Assembly: GCF_000962805.1 (NCBI RefSeq)
Contig: NZ_JZTW01000002.1
Coordinates: forward strand, 1 to 64,000
Direction of reading: 5' to 3'
Source of the DNA: Pseudarthrobacter chlorophenolicus
GTDB lineage: Bacteria; Actinomycetota; Actinomycetes; Actinomycetales; Micrococcaceae
DNA length: 64,000 nucleotides
In this document: one piece after another, positions 26,201 to 34,571 of the stretch
Layout: every line of letters begins with the position of its first letter
Numbering within the stretch: the stretch's first letter is position 1
Made by a program: the position numbers and the translations under genes
Notes under the pieces: model-generated
Seen by the model: the letters and a program-made list of their open reading frames with translations, nothing else
What the model was told of the DNA's origin: nothing
Database searches by the model: none

Positions 26201-27818
26201 GGACATGAACGGCATCAAGGTGGCCGTCATCGGCACCGTCACCCAGGAAGTCCCCTCCCTGGTGACCCCGGCCGGCATCGCCGACCTCGAGTTCGGCGAC
26301 CCGGTGGAGGCCATCAACCGGGCCGCAGCAAAGATCAAGGCAGGCAACCTCGCCGACGTCATCATCGTGGAGAACCACGACGGCGCCGGGTCCGGTGTGG
26401 TGGAAGGCTCCACGCTGGAGCAGGAAGTGGCAGCCGGCGGCCCGTTCGCGAAGCTGGTCACCGAAACCACCGCAGACGTGGACGCCATCTTCACCGGCCA
26501 CACGCACAAGGAATATGCCTGGGACGCCCCCGTCCCCGGTGTGCAGGGCAAGACCCGGCCCATCGTGCAGACCGGCAACTACGGCGAGAACGTGGGCCAG
26601 ATCCAGCTGACCGTGGATACCGCCACCAAGGAAGTCACCGGTTACAAGGCCGGCAACGTCAAGCGGACCACTGATGCGGCCGCGGACCTGATCGCGGCCT
26701 ACCCGCGGGTGGCCGCTGTGGATTCCATCGTGCAGAAGGCCCTGGCGGCCGCAGCCGAGGTAGGCAACCAGCCTGTCGGCTCGGTCACCAAGGACATCAC
26801 CACCGCTTTCAGCACCGACGCCACCGGAACCGCAAAGCGCGATGACCGCGGCAGCGAGTCAACCCTGGGCAACCTGGTGGCCGACTCACTGCTCGATTCG
26901 CTCAAGCCGGCCGAACTGGGCGGGGCGGAGATCGGCGTCGTGAACCCCGGCGGCCTCCGCAACGAGCTGTACTACGCTCCGGACGGGACCATCACCTATG
27001 CCGAAGCGAACGCCGTTCTGCCGTTCGTCAACAACCTCTGGACCACCTCCCTGACCGGAGCGCAGTTCAAGACCCTGCTGGAGCAGCAGTGGCAGACCAA
27101 CGCCGACGGCACGGTCCCCAGCCGCGCGTACCTGCAGCTTGGCCTGTCCAAGAACGTGAACTACACCTACGACGCCGCACGCACCGCCGGTGACAGGATT
27201 ACCTCAATCCGGGTCAACGGTGAGGTGCTGGATCCTGCCAAGTCCTACCGGGTGGGCACGTTCAGCTTCCTGGCAACCGGCGGTGACAACTTCCGGGTCT
27301 TCACCCAGGGAGCCAATACGCGCGATTCCGGCCTCGTGGACCGGGATGCGTGGATCGGCTACCTGCAGAAGAGCAGCCCGGTGGCCCCGGACTTTGCCCG
27401 CCGTTCAGTGGCCGTGGTGAACACCACTGCCGCCGAGGTAAAGCCCGGCGAACCGGTCAACCTGGCGGTCTCCAAGCTGGACCTGACCTCGCTGGGCAGC
27501 CCGGTGAACACCGCGCTCGCCGGCGTTTTCACCGATTCAGCCGGCAAGGCCACCCAGGTGGGAACCGTGCCGGTATCGGCGGGATCCGCCACCGTCAGCT
27601 TCGCCGTTCCGGCAGGTGCAGCCGCCGGTACTGCAACGCTGGTGCTCACCGCTGCGGAGTCCGGCACGAAGGTGACCATCGCGGTACAGGTGGCGGCCAC
27701 CACGCCGCTGCCGCCTGCGTGCACGGCACCCACCAAGCCGGCCAAGTGGTACGACGTCCTGGGCTGGATCCGCTACGGCATCGCCTGGCTCCAGTACCAG
27801 CAGTGCCTGCGCGGCTGA
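23277..27818 (+). CDS. Secreted ExeM/NucH-type nuclease fused to 5'-nucleotidase
   Basis: A 1513-residue exported multidomain enzyme for extracellular nucleic-acid breakdown. In order: signal peptide (about 1-30), lamin-tail domain (about 45-165, SPVVINEAYLSGG), a DPEPNPDPTPDP linker, an OB-like domain (about 235-350), an endonuclease/exonuclease/phosphatase domain from about residue 512 (KIASFNVLNYFPT, LMEIEN, LIGDFNS, ASDHDPV), a metallophosphatase domain from about 854 (GINDFHGRIDA, SAGDNIGAS, VGNHEFDGGW, TGHTHKEY), the 5'-nucleotidase substrate domain (about 1190-1375, ESTLGNLVADSL) and an Ig-like C-terminus. It would cut nucleic acid and strip phosphate from the nucleotides. The Cys pair in the last 40 residues may form a disulfide. 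Confidence 0.93.
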   Translation: MHQTPWKLALGTALSAGLIAAPLMALPAVADSTAAEVSAAAGTSPVVINEAYLSGGSSGAAYKNKFVELYNSSDAPVSLDGWSVQYRSATGTAAPTGVAALSGSIPAKGYYLVQGGSNGTNGADLPKPDAVTGLNPSGTSGTIVLAKQPSAVVLPTGSAVESAGVADLLGYGTSNTFETKAAAAPTGNTDVRSFNRAGGADSNNNATDFSLSSTITPVSSGGTAPDPEPNPDPTPDPVAKTIAEIQGTGTASPLAGTTVTTRGKVTAAFPTGGLNGYYIQTPGTGGDLTATNHAASDGIFVYSPATVGSVKAGDYVQVTGTVAEYYGMTQVNVTAAAGLTQLTEAAPEVKPTIFTLPATEAFRESLEGMLLAPQGPLTVTDNYSLNQYGEIGLAGGTTPLVQPTAVAPYGSAEYNAAVADNASRGIKLDDGASTNFLKDAATKAEVLPYLTTTDPVRVGSPATFTTNVVLGYANESWKLQPLTHLTDANKATVQPASFGATRTEAPAPVGGNVKIASFNVLNYFPTTGDTLTGCTYYGDRAGNPITVRGGCDARGAANAENFQRQQDKIVAAITKTGADVVTLMEIENSAQFGKNRDDALAKLVEALNIPTPGIWDYVRSPANAPPLADEDMIRTAFIYKKAVAEPMGESIIHNDTTAFASARKPLAQVFKPVGGGAGTEFIAIANHFKSKGSAATPDDTDKGQGNSNLARTAQAKSLLDFATSLQQSKGTDKVFLIGDFNSYGKEDPINVLTAAGYVNQDDKAKNADGSSKHSYLFGGLVGSLDHILASPAANGVVTGADIWNINSVESVALEYSRYNNNVTNYYAPDQFRASDHDPVVVGLDLKSAPSSVDLNFLGINDFHGRIDANTVQFAGTIEKLRAAAAPGATAFLSAGDNIGASLFASAVAKDQPTIDVLNALELKASAVGNHEFDGGWADLRDRVIAGGSNAKFPYLGANVYRKGTTEPVLPEYTVLDMNGIKVAVIGTVTQEVPSLVTPAGIADLEFGDPVEAINRAAAKIKAGNLADVIIVENHDGAGSGVVEGSTLEQEVAAGGPFAKLVTETTADVDAIFTGHTHKEYAWDAPVPGVQGKTRPIVQTGNYGENVGQIQLTVDTATKEVTGYKAGNVKRTTDAAADLIAAYPRVAAVDSIVQKALAAAAEVGNQPVGSVTKDITTAFSTDATGTAKRDDRGSESTLGNLVADSLLDSLKPAELGGAEIGVVNPGGLRNELYYAPDGTITYAEANAVLPFVNNLWTTSLTGAQFKTLLEQQWQTNADGTVPSRAYLQLGLSKNVNYTYDAARTAGDRITSIRVNGEVLDPAKSYRVGTFSFLATGGDNFRVFTQGANTRDSGLVDRDAWIGYLQKSSPVAPDFARRSVAVVNTTAAEVKPGEPVNLAVSKLDLTSLGSPVNTALAGVFTDSAGKATQVGTVPVSAGSATVSFAVPAGAAAGTATLVLTAAESGTKVTIAVQVAATTPLPPACTAPTKPAKWYDVLGWIRYGIAWLQYQQCLRG

Positions 27819-27845
27819 TGCTGCGCCGGTAAGGCATAGAACAAG

Positions 27846-27891
27846 AAAGGGGTGTCCCTCCCGGCCAGCTGGCCGGGAGGGACACCCCTTT
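27846..27891. terminator. Bidirectional terminator, perfect 46-bp palindrome
   Basis: A perfectly self-complementary 46-bp sequence with flanking A-rich and T-rich ends (AAAGG.../...CCTTT) between the convergent nuclease and TauD-type genes. It can end transcription from both sides. Confidence 0.9.
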
Positions 27892-27934
27892 TCATTGCGC
27901 GGGAGCTTCGTCCCCGCGCTGCGTGCCCAAGAGC

Positions 27935-28858
27935 TCAGGGCACGACGACGGTTTCCGAGTACGTGGACGAGTCGCCCTTGATAGAGGTGCTGCTGCGCCC
28001 GTCCACGCCTACCGGCACGTCACCGGCAATGGTCACGCGGTTGAGTTTGCGCGGCTGGCCATCGTAGTTGTCCGGCGCGTAGTGCTGGGTGATGCGGTTG
28101 TCGAACAGGACCAGTTGGTTGGGTTCCCAGTTCACCCGCACCACGTTTTCGGGGCGGGTGATGTACGCCTGAAGGATCCGCAGGATGTCTTTTGATTCGG
28201 TGTTGGACAGTCCCACGATCCGCAGCCGCTGGGCAAAACCGCCAATGAACAGGCCACGTTCACCCGTCAGGGGGTGGACCCGGACAACCGGATGCGCGGT
28301 TTCGAAGTGGATCCGGGTGAACTCCTTGCGCCGCTCCTCCGCGTTGGCGTGTTCGAGGTTCTTGGGCCGGGAGTAGTCGTAGTCGTTGGTGTGGATGGCC
28401 CAGAGGGTGTCGGCAAAGTTGCGCAGCTCGTCCGGCAGGTCCCGGTAGGCGCCGGCGGAGGAGGCAATAAGGGTTTCTCCCCCGTAGTCCGGAAGGGTGA
28501 TGCTGCGCAGGGTGGACGCCTGGGGCGGGTTCACCACGAAGGTGACATCAGTGTGCCAGTTGTTTGCACTGCCGTTCTCGCTGTCCACCGGCAGCACAGC
28601 GGGTTTGCCCTCCACCGATGCGACGGTGGGGTGGGCGTTGGTGAGCGGGCCGAAGTGGCTGGCAAACCGGACCTGGTCCTCGTCCGTCAGCACGTTCGCT
28701 TCCCGGAAGACCAGCGCTTTGTGGACGTTGAGGGCCTCGCGGATCTGCGCTACGGTGCCCGGGCTGAGGTCTGCGCTGAGGTCCAGGCCGCGGATTTCGG
28801 CGCCGATGCGGGAGCCGAGCTTCGCGAATTCGAGCTTTGTTTCGGTAACGGTGGTCAT
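27935..28858 (-). CDS. TauD/TfdA family Fe(II)/2-oxoglutarate dioxygenase
   Basis: A 307-residue alpha-ketoglutarate-dependent dioxygenase. The iron facial triad is visible as WHTD (NNWHTDVTF) and the distal His in RITQHYAPDNY; RKLNRVT holds the 2-oxoglutarate-binding Arg. Family members attack taurine, other sulfonates, or carboxylate substrates, and are often tied to sulfur supply. ATG 28858 has AAGGA 7 nt upstream; the frame extends to 28999 but that part is not conserved in character. No transporter neighbours are present, so the substrate is open. A possible upstream small ORF is listed at 28894. Confidence 0.88.
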   Translation of the reverse strand: MTTVTETKLEFAKLGSRIGAEIRGLDLSADLSPGTVAQIREALNVHKALVFREANVLTDEDQVRFASHFGPLTNAHPTVASVEGKPAVLPVDSENGSANNWHTDVTFVVNPPQASTLRSITLPDYGGETLIASSAGAYRDLPDELRNFADTLWAIHTNDYDYSRPKNLEHANAEERRKEFTRIHFETAHPVVRVHPLTGERGLFIGGFAQRLRIVGLSNTESKDILRILQAYITRPENVVRVNWEPNQLVLFDNRITQHYAPDNYDGQPRKLNRVTIAGDVPVGVDGRSSTSIKGDSSTYSETVVVP

Positions 28859-28893
28859 GGGTGTTCCTTGCCTTTCGCTTGGGGGTGTTTGGC

Positions 28894-28944
28894 TCAGTTC
28901 AGGTGGTTGGGTTTGCGTGTGGCAACCACTAGAGCAGAGCTCAC
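28894..28944 (-). CDS. Possible 16-residue leader peptide
   Basis: GTG-initiated ORF encoding MSSALVVATRKPNHLN, ending 35 bp before the dioxygenase start. Short ORFs with an ALV-A-R start are known upstream of sulfur-metabolism genes in actinobacteria, but this one has no cysteine, no clear ribosome-binding site, and could be chance. Confidence 0.25.
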   Translation of the reverse strand: MSSALVVATRKPNHLN

Positions 28945-29364
28945 GGGGATGCAGAAGAGGCAGGTTCTCCGCAGGAAATCCCAAGAAATGTGCTGCCACG
29001 CGGGGTTATTCGGAGCCTTGTCGGGCAGCACGGAGAACGCCTGCGAAACCCCGTGTCACATTCGGGCGGCGGGCGTTCATGGTCCGTAAGGAAAAGGTCC
29101 GCCACGCGCTTCACGAGTGGTCACGGGGACCGGCTCGGCGGACCCAGGGTTGGCCGATGTCCGGCATCCCCGGCGGATTTTGCCGTCCGGTCGGGTGCCC
29201 GGCAGCGGGCACGTCAAGTCATGCCGGCACGCATCGGACCGCCAAGGAGGAACCCGGACCTAATATTTCTGCCGGGAAAGAAGCCCTGTTACGTGGCACC
29301 GTGGTTCCCGTGCGCCGATCTGCCCGGGCAGGACTTCCAAACGGCCGGAGCCGGGCGGGGCGGG

Positions 29365-29412
29365 AGCGCGCGTTGACGGGCAAACCGCCACAACAAAGCG
29401 CGCGTTGACGGG
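29365..29412. repeat. 16-bp direct repeat pair
   Basis: AGCGCGCGTTGACGGG occurs at 29365-29380 and again at 29397-29412, with a 16-bp spacer, immediately after the stop codon of the 29414-31369 gene. Confidence 0.8.
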
Positions 29413-29413
29413 T

Positions 29414-31369
29414 TTAGCGGCGGAGGATGGCCTGGGCGATTTCGTCGGCGTCCCGGAGGGTGCGCTGGCCGCTGCGGTAGGCCGGGGTGCCCGGCTGGTG
29501 CGCCTCGGCGGCGATCGCGGTTCCCCACTGGGCGGAGGACAGCTGCAGTCCCAGCACGTACATCCCCTCGGTGACCGACCCGTTGGCGGCGACGGGCCGG
29601 TACGGGTGCGGCTCCACATCCAGGCCGGTGGACTGTACCGGCGCCCCCTCGGCGGTCATCATGTGCCTGGACCGGACCAGCCCGTCCTTGAGCAGCTGCT
29701 GCAGGAGCGGAGAGTCGTTGGCCGAGACCCGGTTGCCGGGTGCCAACGCCTCCACCATGGTCCGGGCAGCGGCCGGCGGGCCCTCCACCCAGGGAGAGGC
29801 AGCGGTGAAGGTTCCGGCTTTGCGGTCGACGCCGAATTTCGGGTCCGGGCCCACAAAGCTGACCACGCCGGCCCGCGCCAGCGCGGCCAGCTGCTCCGAG
29901 CGCAGCGCCGGCGGCCCGCTGGCCAGCCCTTCCACGAACGACTCGAACCAGCCCCGCAGGCCGGCCACCCAGGATTCGTCGGTGATGCCGCCGTCGGCCA
30001 CTGCCGTCTTGAGCACCGCGCGGCCGTGGTGCAGGGCACCGATGGCCATCTTCACGGGGTCATCCTCGCCGAGCGAGGAGCGGCGGGCATCGTCCAGGAG
30101 GAATTCGACGACGGCGGCGTCCTGCTCGGGGCGCGACGCGAAAGTGCGCCCTGCAAGAGGCGCGGCGAGCCCCTGGAGATCCAGCCGGTGGCGCGGCCCC
30201 ACGTGGATGGCCAGCACGCTGTCCACGGCGTCTTCCCAGTTGGCGGCGCTGTGCGCGTGCGGGTGCAGGGCCTCCTCGAGTGCGGCCAGGAACGCTGTAC
30301 TGTCCGGCACGGCGCCAGGCTGCGAGCGCACGAGGGTTGAATAGTAGGCCCAGAGGGTGTCGCGGTGCAGGAGGGGCCAGAGGTCGTGGTCGAAGCCCGG
30401 ACGGATTCCGGCAGCCTGGAACCGGTCCATCGCCGCTTCGGTGAGGTAGCGGAGGGTGACCGAGGAGGCGTAATAGCCCTCCAGCGCCGCTTTGGCCCGG
30501 TAAGGGGCCCCCCGGCGGGAGGCGGCGATGATGAACGGTTCCTGGCCGGAGGGCTCGTATTCCAGCCGGCCGGCCGGGCCGCCGGCAGTGAATTTGCCGC
30601 CCCTGCCCTCGGTCAGCTGGACCATCGTGTCGAAGAAATTCAGCCCCATGCCGCGCACCAGGACAGGCTCGCCGGCCGGAATCTGTGCCCAGTCCACGTC
30701 AGCGGGCACGGCCGGTGGCAGGTACCGCAGCCCCAGCTGGGCCGCTGAGGCCTGCAGTTCACGCTGTTCGGGGTTGAGCCTGGACGGGATGTGCCCCAGG
30801 GCCAGCGCCACGGAACCGGTGCGGAGGGTCTCACCGGTGGCCAGGCCGACGTCGAACGTGCCGTCACCCGCCGGGTGCACCGACAATGCGGACGTTTCGT
30901 GGAAGTCGATGGTGACGCCGTCGGGCGCCTTTTCCAGAAGGTCCTGCAGTGTGGAGCGAAGGTACCGGCCGTAGATCGCCCGGCTGGGGAAGTCGTTGGA
31001 CCCGAGCACGGCAAGTTCGGCGCGTTCATCCGCGGTGAGGGCCGGGAGTGGATCCTGCTGTTGGCGTTCGCGCCAGCGGTCGAAGGTGGTCCCGGCGACG
31101 GCGGCGGGCAACCCTGGGTCTTCGGGAATCAGCGTGGGGTAGAAGGACTGGGTGTTCATCAGGAATAGCCGTGACTGCCCCGGCTGCCAGACATGCCCCG
31201 GACCTGCGGGATAGGGGTCGACGACGTCGATGTGGAGCCGCAAGGCAGCGCCGCCGTCTCCTGACTGAGCGGCTTGGTGGCTGGCATGGGCGAGCAGGCG
31301 CTCCAGGACGCTGGTCCCCCGGGGGCCGGCACCAATGATGGCGGTCCGGATGCTCTGCGTATTTTCCAC
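29414..31369 (-). CDS. FAD/NAD(P)-binding protein
   Basis: A 651-residue cytosolic flavoprotein. A dinucleotide-binding IIGAGPRGTSVLERLL motif follows the start and LVRGMGLNFFDTMVQLTEGRGG lies in the second half of the FAD domain; the remainder is a large helical domain (EALHPHAHSAANWEDAVDSVLAIHV). The pattern fits the Pfam group of FAD-NAD(P)-binding proteins next to HI0933-like enzymes, whose reactions are mostly unknown; N-hydroxylases are distant relatives. GTG 31369 follows a TACTCT hexamer by 7 nt (leaderless); an upstream start at 31426 is possible but would run into the divergent gene's promoter. Confidence 0.75.
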   Translation of the reverse strand: MENTQSIRTAIIGAGPRGTSVLERLLAHASHQAAQSGDGGAALRLHIDVVDPYPAGPGHVWQPGQSRLFLMNTQSFYPTLIPEDPGLPAAVAGTTFDRWRERQQQDPLPALTADERAELAVLGSNDFPSRAIYGRYLRSTLQDLLEKAPDGVTIDFHETSALSVHPAGDGTFDVGLATGETLRTGSVALALGHIPSRLNPEQRELQASAAQLGLRYLPPAVPADVDWAQIPAGEPVLVRGMGLNFFDTMVQLTEGRGGKFTAGGPAGRLEYEPSGQEPFIIAASRRGAPYRAKAALEGYYASSVTLRYLTEAAMDRFQAAGIRPGFDHDLWPLLHRDTLWAYYSTLVRSQPGAVPDSTAFLAALEEALHPHAHSAANWEDAVDSVLAIHVGPRHRLDLQGLAAPLAGRTFASRPEQDAAVVEFLLDDARRSSLGEDDPVKMAIGALHHGRAVLKTAVADGGITDESWVAGLRGWFESFVEGLASGPPALRSEQLAALARAGVVSFVGPDPKFGVDRKAGTFTAASPWVEGPPAAARTMVEALAPGNRVSANDSPLLQQLLKDGLVRSRHMMTAEGAPVQSTGLDVEPHPYRPVAANGSVTEGMYVLGLQLSSAQWGTAIAAEAHQPGTPAYRSGQRTLRDADEIAQAILRR

Positions 31370-31456
31370 GCCTTCCAGAGTACGGGCTTGTGTTGAAGAG
31401 GAAGGGCTGGCCGCTTGACTTGCCACCCCCGAGCGGATGTTGTTTGGATGGGGCGC

Positions 31457-33751
31457 ATGACCACCACTGCAGCTGATTCAGCGTCCGGCCACGGCAACAC
31501 CCCCACGGACGGCAGGCCTGCGGGCACCGGCCCGGGCGGCAACGGCGGCCCAGCGCCGGAGCCAACCGACGAAAACGTGTGGCTCGAGGAGATCTACGGC
31601 GAAGAGCAGCTCGCCTGGGTCAAGGAGCAAAACTCGCGCACGGAGGATCTCCTGGAGGACGCCGACTACGCGGAGCTCGAAGGCAGCATCCTGGAGGTGC
31701 TGGACTCCACCGACCGGATCGCCATGGTGGGAAAGCGCGGTGACTGGTACTACAACTTCTGGAAGGACCGGGAGAACCCCAAGGGCCTGTGGCGCCGCAC
31801 CACCTGGGACAGCTACTGCACGGATTCCCCCGACTGGGACGTCCTGCTGGACGTGGACGCCCTGGCCGCCACCGAAGGCGAGGAGTGGGTGTTCCACGGC
31901 GCCACGTTCCTGCGGCCGGCCCCGGGCGAGCCCTACCGGCACGCACTGCTGGCGCTCTCCCCCGACGGCGGCGACGCTAACCGCTACCGGGAGTTCGACG
32001 TCGAATCCCGCACCTTTGTTGACCCGGCGGCGGGCGGGTTTGACCTGCCGACGGCGAAGGGGAACGTGTCCTGGCTGGACGCGGACACCCTCCTGGTCTC
32101 CTCCACGGCGGACGGGCTGCCCAGGACGGCGTCCTCCTACGCCCGCACCGGCGTCACCCTGAAACGCGGCGAAACCCTGGCCGCTGCACCCCGGCTGTTC
32201 GAGGTACCCGAGCAGCACATGATGGCTGTGGTGGCGCACGACTCCACCCCCGGCTTCGAGCGCACCTTCGCTGTGGACTACATCGACTTCTTCAACCGCA
32301 CCAACCTGGTGCTGCGCGACGGTTCGTGGGTGGCCATCGACGTTCCCACCGACGTCAACGCCAGCGCCCACCGCGAATGGCTGCTGTTCCGGCCACAGCG
32401 GGACTGGGCGCTGGATGGCACCACCTACCCGGCCGGCGCGCTGCTGGCCGCCAACTTCGAGGACTACCTGTCCGGCGGGCGGGACCTCGTGGTGCTGTTC
32501 ACGCCGGACGCCCACACATCGCTGCAGTCGTGGAGCTGGACGCGGAACTTCCTGCTCCTCAACCTCCTGAGGGACGTGTCCTCGGAAATCCGGGTGCTGG
32601 ACCCGTCCCGCCCGGCGGACGCCGCCGACGGGTCCTTCGGGGACGGCTCCGCCTGGGCGTCCACACTTCTGGATGCCTGCCCCCCGCTGCATGACGTCAA
32701 CGCCTATGCCGTGGACGACGAGGATGAAGCAGCGGCCGCCGGCGGTGCGGGCGACGATTTCTGGCTGCTCGCCACCGGATTTACCACCCCCAGCACCCTG
32801 ATGCGCGGCACGCTGGAACGCGGCCGCAACGATGCCGGGGAACCCGGCGTGGTGAGCCGGCACACGGAAGTGAAGTCCTCGCCGTCGTTCTTCTCCGACG
32901 CCGAGTACGAGGTCCAGCAGCACTTCGCGGTTTCCGACGACGGCACACGGGTTCCGTACTTCCAGGTCTCCTCCCATAACCTGCCCCTTGACGGCCAGAA
33001 CCCCACCCAGCTCTCCGGTTACGGCGGCTTCGAGGTCTCCCGGACGCCCGCCTACAGCGGAACAGTGGGGCGGGCGTGGCTGGAGCGGCGGACCACCGGG
33101 CTGCCGGTCGACGGCGGCGAGGCACCGCACTCCCGTGGCGGCGTCTACGTGGTGGCAAACATCCGCGGCGGCGGCGAATACGGGACTGCATGGCACCGCG
33201 CCGCCCTTCAGGAAAACCGGCACAAAGCCTACGAGGACTTCGCCGCGGTGGCACGCGACCTGATCTCCCGGGGCGTCACCTCCCGCGAGCGCCTGGGCTG
33301 CGTGGGCGGCTCGAACGGCGGGCTGCTGGTGGGCAACATGCTGACCCGCTACCCAGACCTGTTCCGGGCCGTCTCCTGTGGCGTGCCGCTGCTGGACATG
33401 CGCCGGTACACCAAGCTGTCCGCCGGGCACTCCTGGATCGCCGAGTACGGGGACCCGGACGTCGCGGAGCAGTGGGACTACATCCGGACCTTCTCCCCAT
33501 ACCACCTGCTCAAGGACGGCATCGAATACCCGGAAACGTTCATCTGGACTGCCACCTCGGATGACCGCGTGGGCCCGGTCCAGGCGCGGAAAATGGCTGC
33601 CCGCATGCTCGCCATGGGCATCCCCAACGTCTGGTTCCACGAGGCGTTGGAGGGCGGCCACGCTGGAGCATCAGACAACCGGCAGGCGGCAGCTTTGCAG
33701 GCCCGCAGCCAGCACTTCCTGTGGAAGGCGCTGGCGGGCGGAACGTCGTAA
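31457..33751 (+). CDS. Prolyl oligopeptidase family serine peptidase (S9)
   Basis: A 764-residue cytosolic peptidase with an N-terminal beta-propeller (residues about 40-480) and C-terminal alpha/beta hydrolase. The nucleophile is in GGSNGGLLVG, the acid in TATSDDRVGPVQARK and the His in EGGHAGASD; the ANIRGGGEYG block next to the oxyanion hole is typical for S9A. The first 35 residues are a low-complexity Gly/Pro/Thr stretch. No signal peptide is visible. It cleaves short proline-containing peptides. The acetyltransferase gene overlaps its stop. Confidence 0.92.
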   Translation: MTTTAADSASGHGNTPTDGRPAGTGPGGNGGPAPEPTDENVWLEEIYGEEQLAWVKEQNSRTEDLLEDADYAELEGSILEVLDSTDRIAMVGKRGDWYYNFWKDRENPKGLWRRTTWDSYCTDSPDWDVLLDVDALAATEGEEWVFHGATFLRPAPGEPYRHALLALSPDGGDANRYREFDVESRTFVDPAAGGFDLPTAKGNVSWLDADTLLVSSTADGLPRTASSYARTGVTLKRGETLAAAPRLFEVPEQHMMAVVAHDSTPGFERTFAVDYIDFFNRTNLVLRDGSWVAIDVPTDVNASAHREWLLFRPQRDWALDGTTYPAGALLAANFEDYLSGGRDLVVLFTPDAHTSLQSWSWTRNFLLLNLLRDVSSEIRVLDPSRPADAADGSFGDGSAWASTLLDACPPLHDVNAYAVDDEDEAAAAGGAGDDFWLLATGFTTPSTLMRGTLERGRNDAGEPGVVSRHTEVKSSPSFFSDAEYEVQQHFAVSDDGTRVPYFQVSSHNLPLDGQNPTQLSGYGGFEVSRTPAYSGTVGRAWLERRTTGLPVDGGEAPHSRGGVYVVANIRGGGEYGTAWHRAALQENRHKAYEDFAAVARDLISRGVTSRERLGCVGGSNGGLLVGNMLTRYPDLFRAVSCGVPLLDMRRYTKLSAGHSWIAEYGDPDVAEQWDYIRTFSPYHLLKDGIEYPETFIWTATSDDRVGPVQARKMAARMLAMGIPNVWFHEALEGGHAGASDNRQAAALQARSQHFLWKALAGGTS

Positions 33752-34350
33752 TGGCGGCCCCCGGGCCCGCAATGCCTGGGCGTGCGGTGCCGGGGGCTGC
33801 GGTGCCCGGGTCTGCGGTGCCGGGGCCCTCGGTCTCGGTCCGCAGGGCGGTTGCCACTGATGTGGAACGGCTCGCGGACGTGCACATCAGGTGTTGGCAG
33901 GAAACTTACCGCGGGATGCTGTCCGACGCCTTTCTGGCTGCTGCCGACCGGGAGGGCCGCCTCGCGCTGTGGCGGCACCTGCTGGACCGCCCGGACCCCG
34001 CCGACGCGTGGGTGGCCTGCGACGGCGATACGGTAGTCGGCTTCGCTGGCACCCGTTCAGTTCCGCCACAGGATTCCCAGGACGGACACCCGCCGCCGGA
34101 GTCCGGCCCCCTGGAACTGTGGGGGCTGTACCTGTTGGCGTCCCACCAGGGCCTGGGCCTGGGGCGGCAGCTGATCGTCACCGCCCTGGGCAGCCGGGCA
34201 GCGAGCCTCTGGGTGGCCGCGGAGAACAGCCGGGCCATCGGCTTTTACCGGCGGTTCGGCTTCGAACCGGACGGCGTGGAGGACACCCTGGCGGACTGGG
34301 AGGACCTGCCCGAGATCAGGATGGTGCGCCCGGCCCAGCCCGCTGCCTAG
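33751..34350 (+). CDS. GNAT family N-acetyltransferase
   Basis: A 199-residue acetyltransferase. After a repetitive Pro/Gly/Val N-terminus (see 33769 repeat), the GNAT fold begins SVRRAVATDVERLADVHIRCWQETYRGML; motif A (acetyl-CoA binding) is LYLLASHQGLGLGRQL and motif B is ENSRAIGFYRRFGFEPDG. The substrate is unknown. ATG 33751 shares its A with the stop of the peptidase (TAATG), so translation is coupled. Confidence 0.88.
   Translation: MAAPGPAMPGRAVPGAAVPGSAVPGPSVSVRRAVATDVERLADVHIRCWQETYRGMLSDAFLAAADREGRLALWRHLLDRPDPADAWVACDGDTVVGFAGTRSVPPQDSQDGHPPPESGPLELWGLYLLASHQGLGLGRQLIVTALGSRAASLWVAAENSRAIGFYRRFGFEPDGVEDTLADWEDLPEIRMVRPAQPAA
33769..33828 (+). repeat. 15-bp coding minisatellite, four units
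   Basis: Four 15-bp units, consensus GCGGTGCCSGGGKCT with the first unit degenerate, encode A-(M/V)-P-G-X repeats at the N-terminus of the acetyltransferase. Being a multiple of three, copy changes would keep the frame. Confidence 0.75.
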
Positions 34351-34398
34351 GCTGATCGGGCCCGGCCAGTCTTCCCGTGTCGCGCGGCCGCAGCCGTT

Positions 34399-34428
34399 TT
34401 GCACTGCATGGCCGGATCTGCGTATCCT
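34399..34428 (+). promoter_or_regulatory. Promoter of tRNA-Ser(GCT)
   Basis: TTGCAC (34399-34404), 18-bp spacer, TATCCT (34423-34428), 22 bp before the tRNA. Confidence 0.55.
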
Positions 34429-34450
34429 TGGTGGGCTAGGAATAGCAATT

Positions 34451-34538
34451 GGAGACGTGCCAGAGCGGCCGAATGGGCTTCACTGCTAATGAAGTGTGGG
34501 GCACAACTCCACCGGGGGTTCAAATCCCCCCGTCTCCG
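34451..34538 (+). tRNA. tRNA-Ser (anticodon GCT)
   Basis: An 88-nt class II tRNA. Acceptor GGAGACG pairs with CGTCTCC (34531-34537); anticodon stem CTTCA/TGAAG encloses CTGCTAA, anticodon GCT; a long variable arm precedes the T-arm GGGGG-TTCAAAT-CCCCC. It reads AGC/AGT codons. Confidence 0.97.
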
Positions 34539-34543
34539 CGTTC

Positions 34544-34571
34544 GGCCCCGGTCCCTGGACCGGGGCCTTTT
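34544..34571 (+). terminator. Terminator after tRNA-Ser(GCT)
   Basis: Stem GGCCCCGGTCC with GGACCGGGGCC, a 2-nt apparent loop (a few inner pairs must open), then TTTT. It starts 5 nt past the tRNA. Confidence 0.85.

Larger units (their letters stand above)
28859..29413. other. 555-bp gap upstream of the TauD-type gene
   Basis: No credible larger gene. It holds the likely promoter and leader of the 27935-28858 gene (with a small ORF and a GTGGTTG/CAACCAC hairpin near 28902-28928), a region of mixed-frame weak ORFs without codon bias, and a 16-bp direct repeat at its right end. There is no terminator hairpin obvious for the 29414-31369 gene. Confidence 0.45.

Noticed and set aside
23508..26507. 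999-codon open frame on the minus strand inside the nuclease gene
   Set aside because: It is an antisense shadow of the high-GC coding sequence; the plus-strand frame has complete, ordered domains and a signal peptide.
31478..33661. 727-codon minus-strand frame over the prolyl oligopeptidase
   Set aside because: Shadow frame without domains; the plus strand has the catalytic triad.
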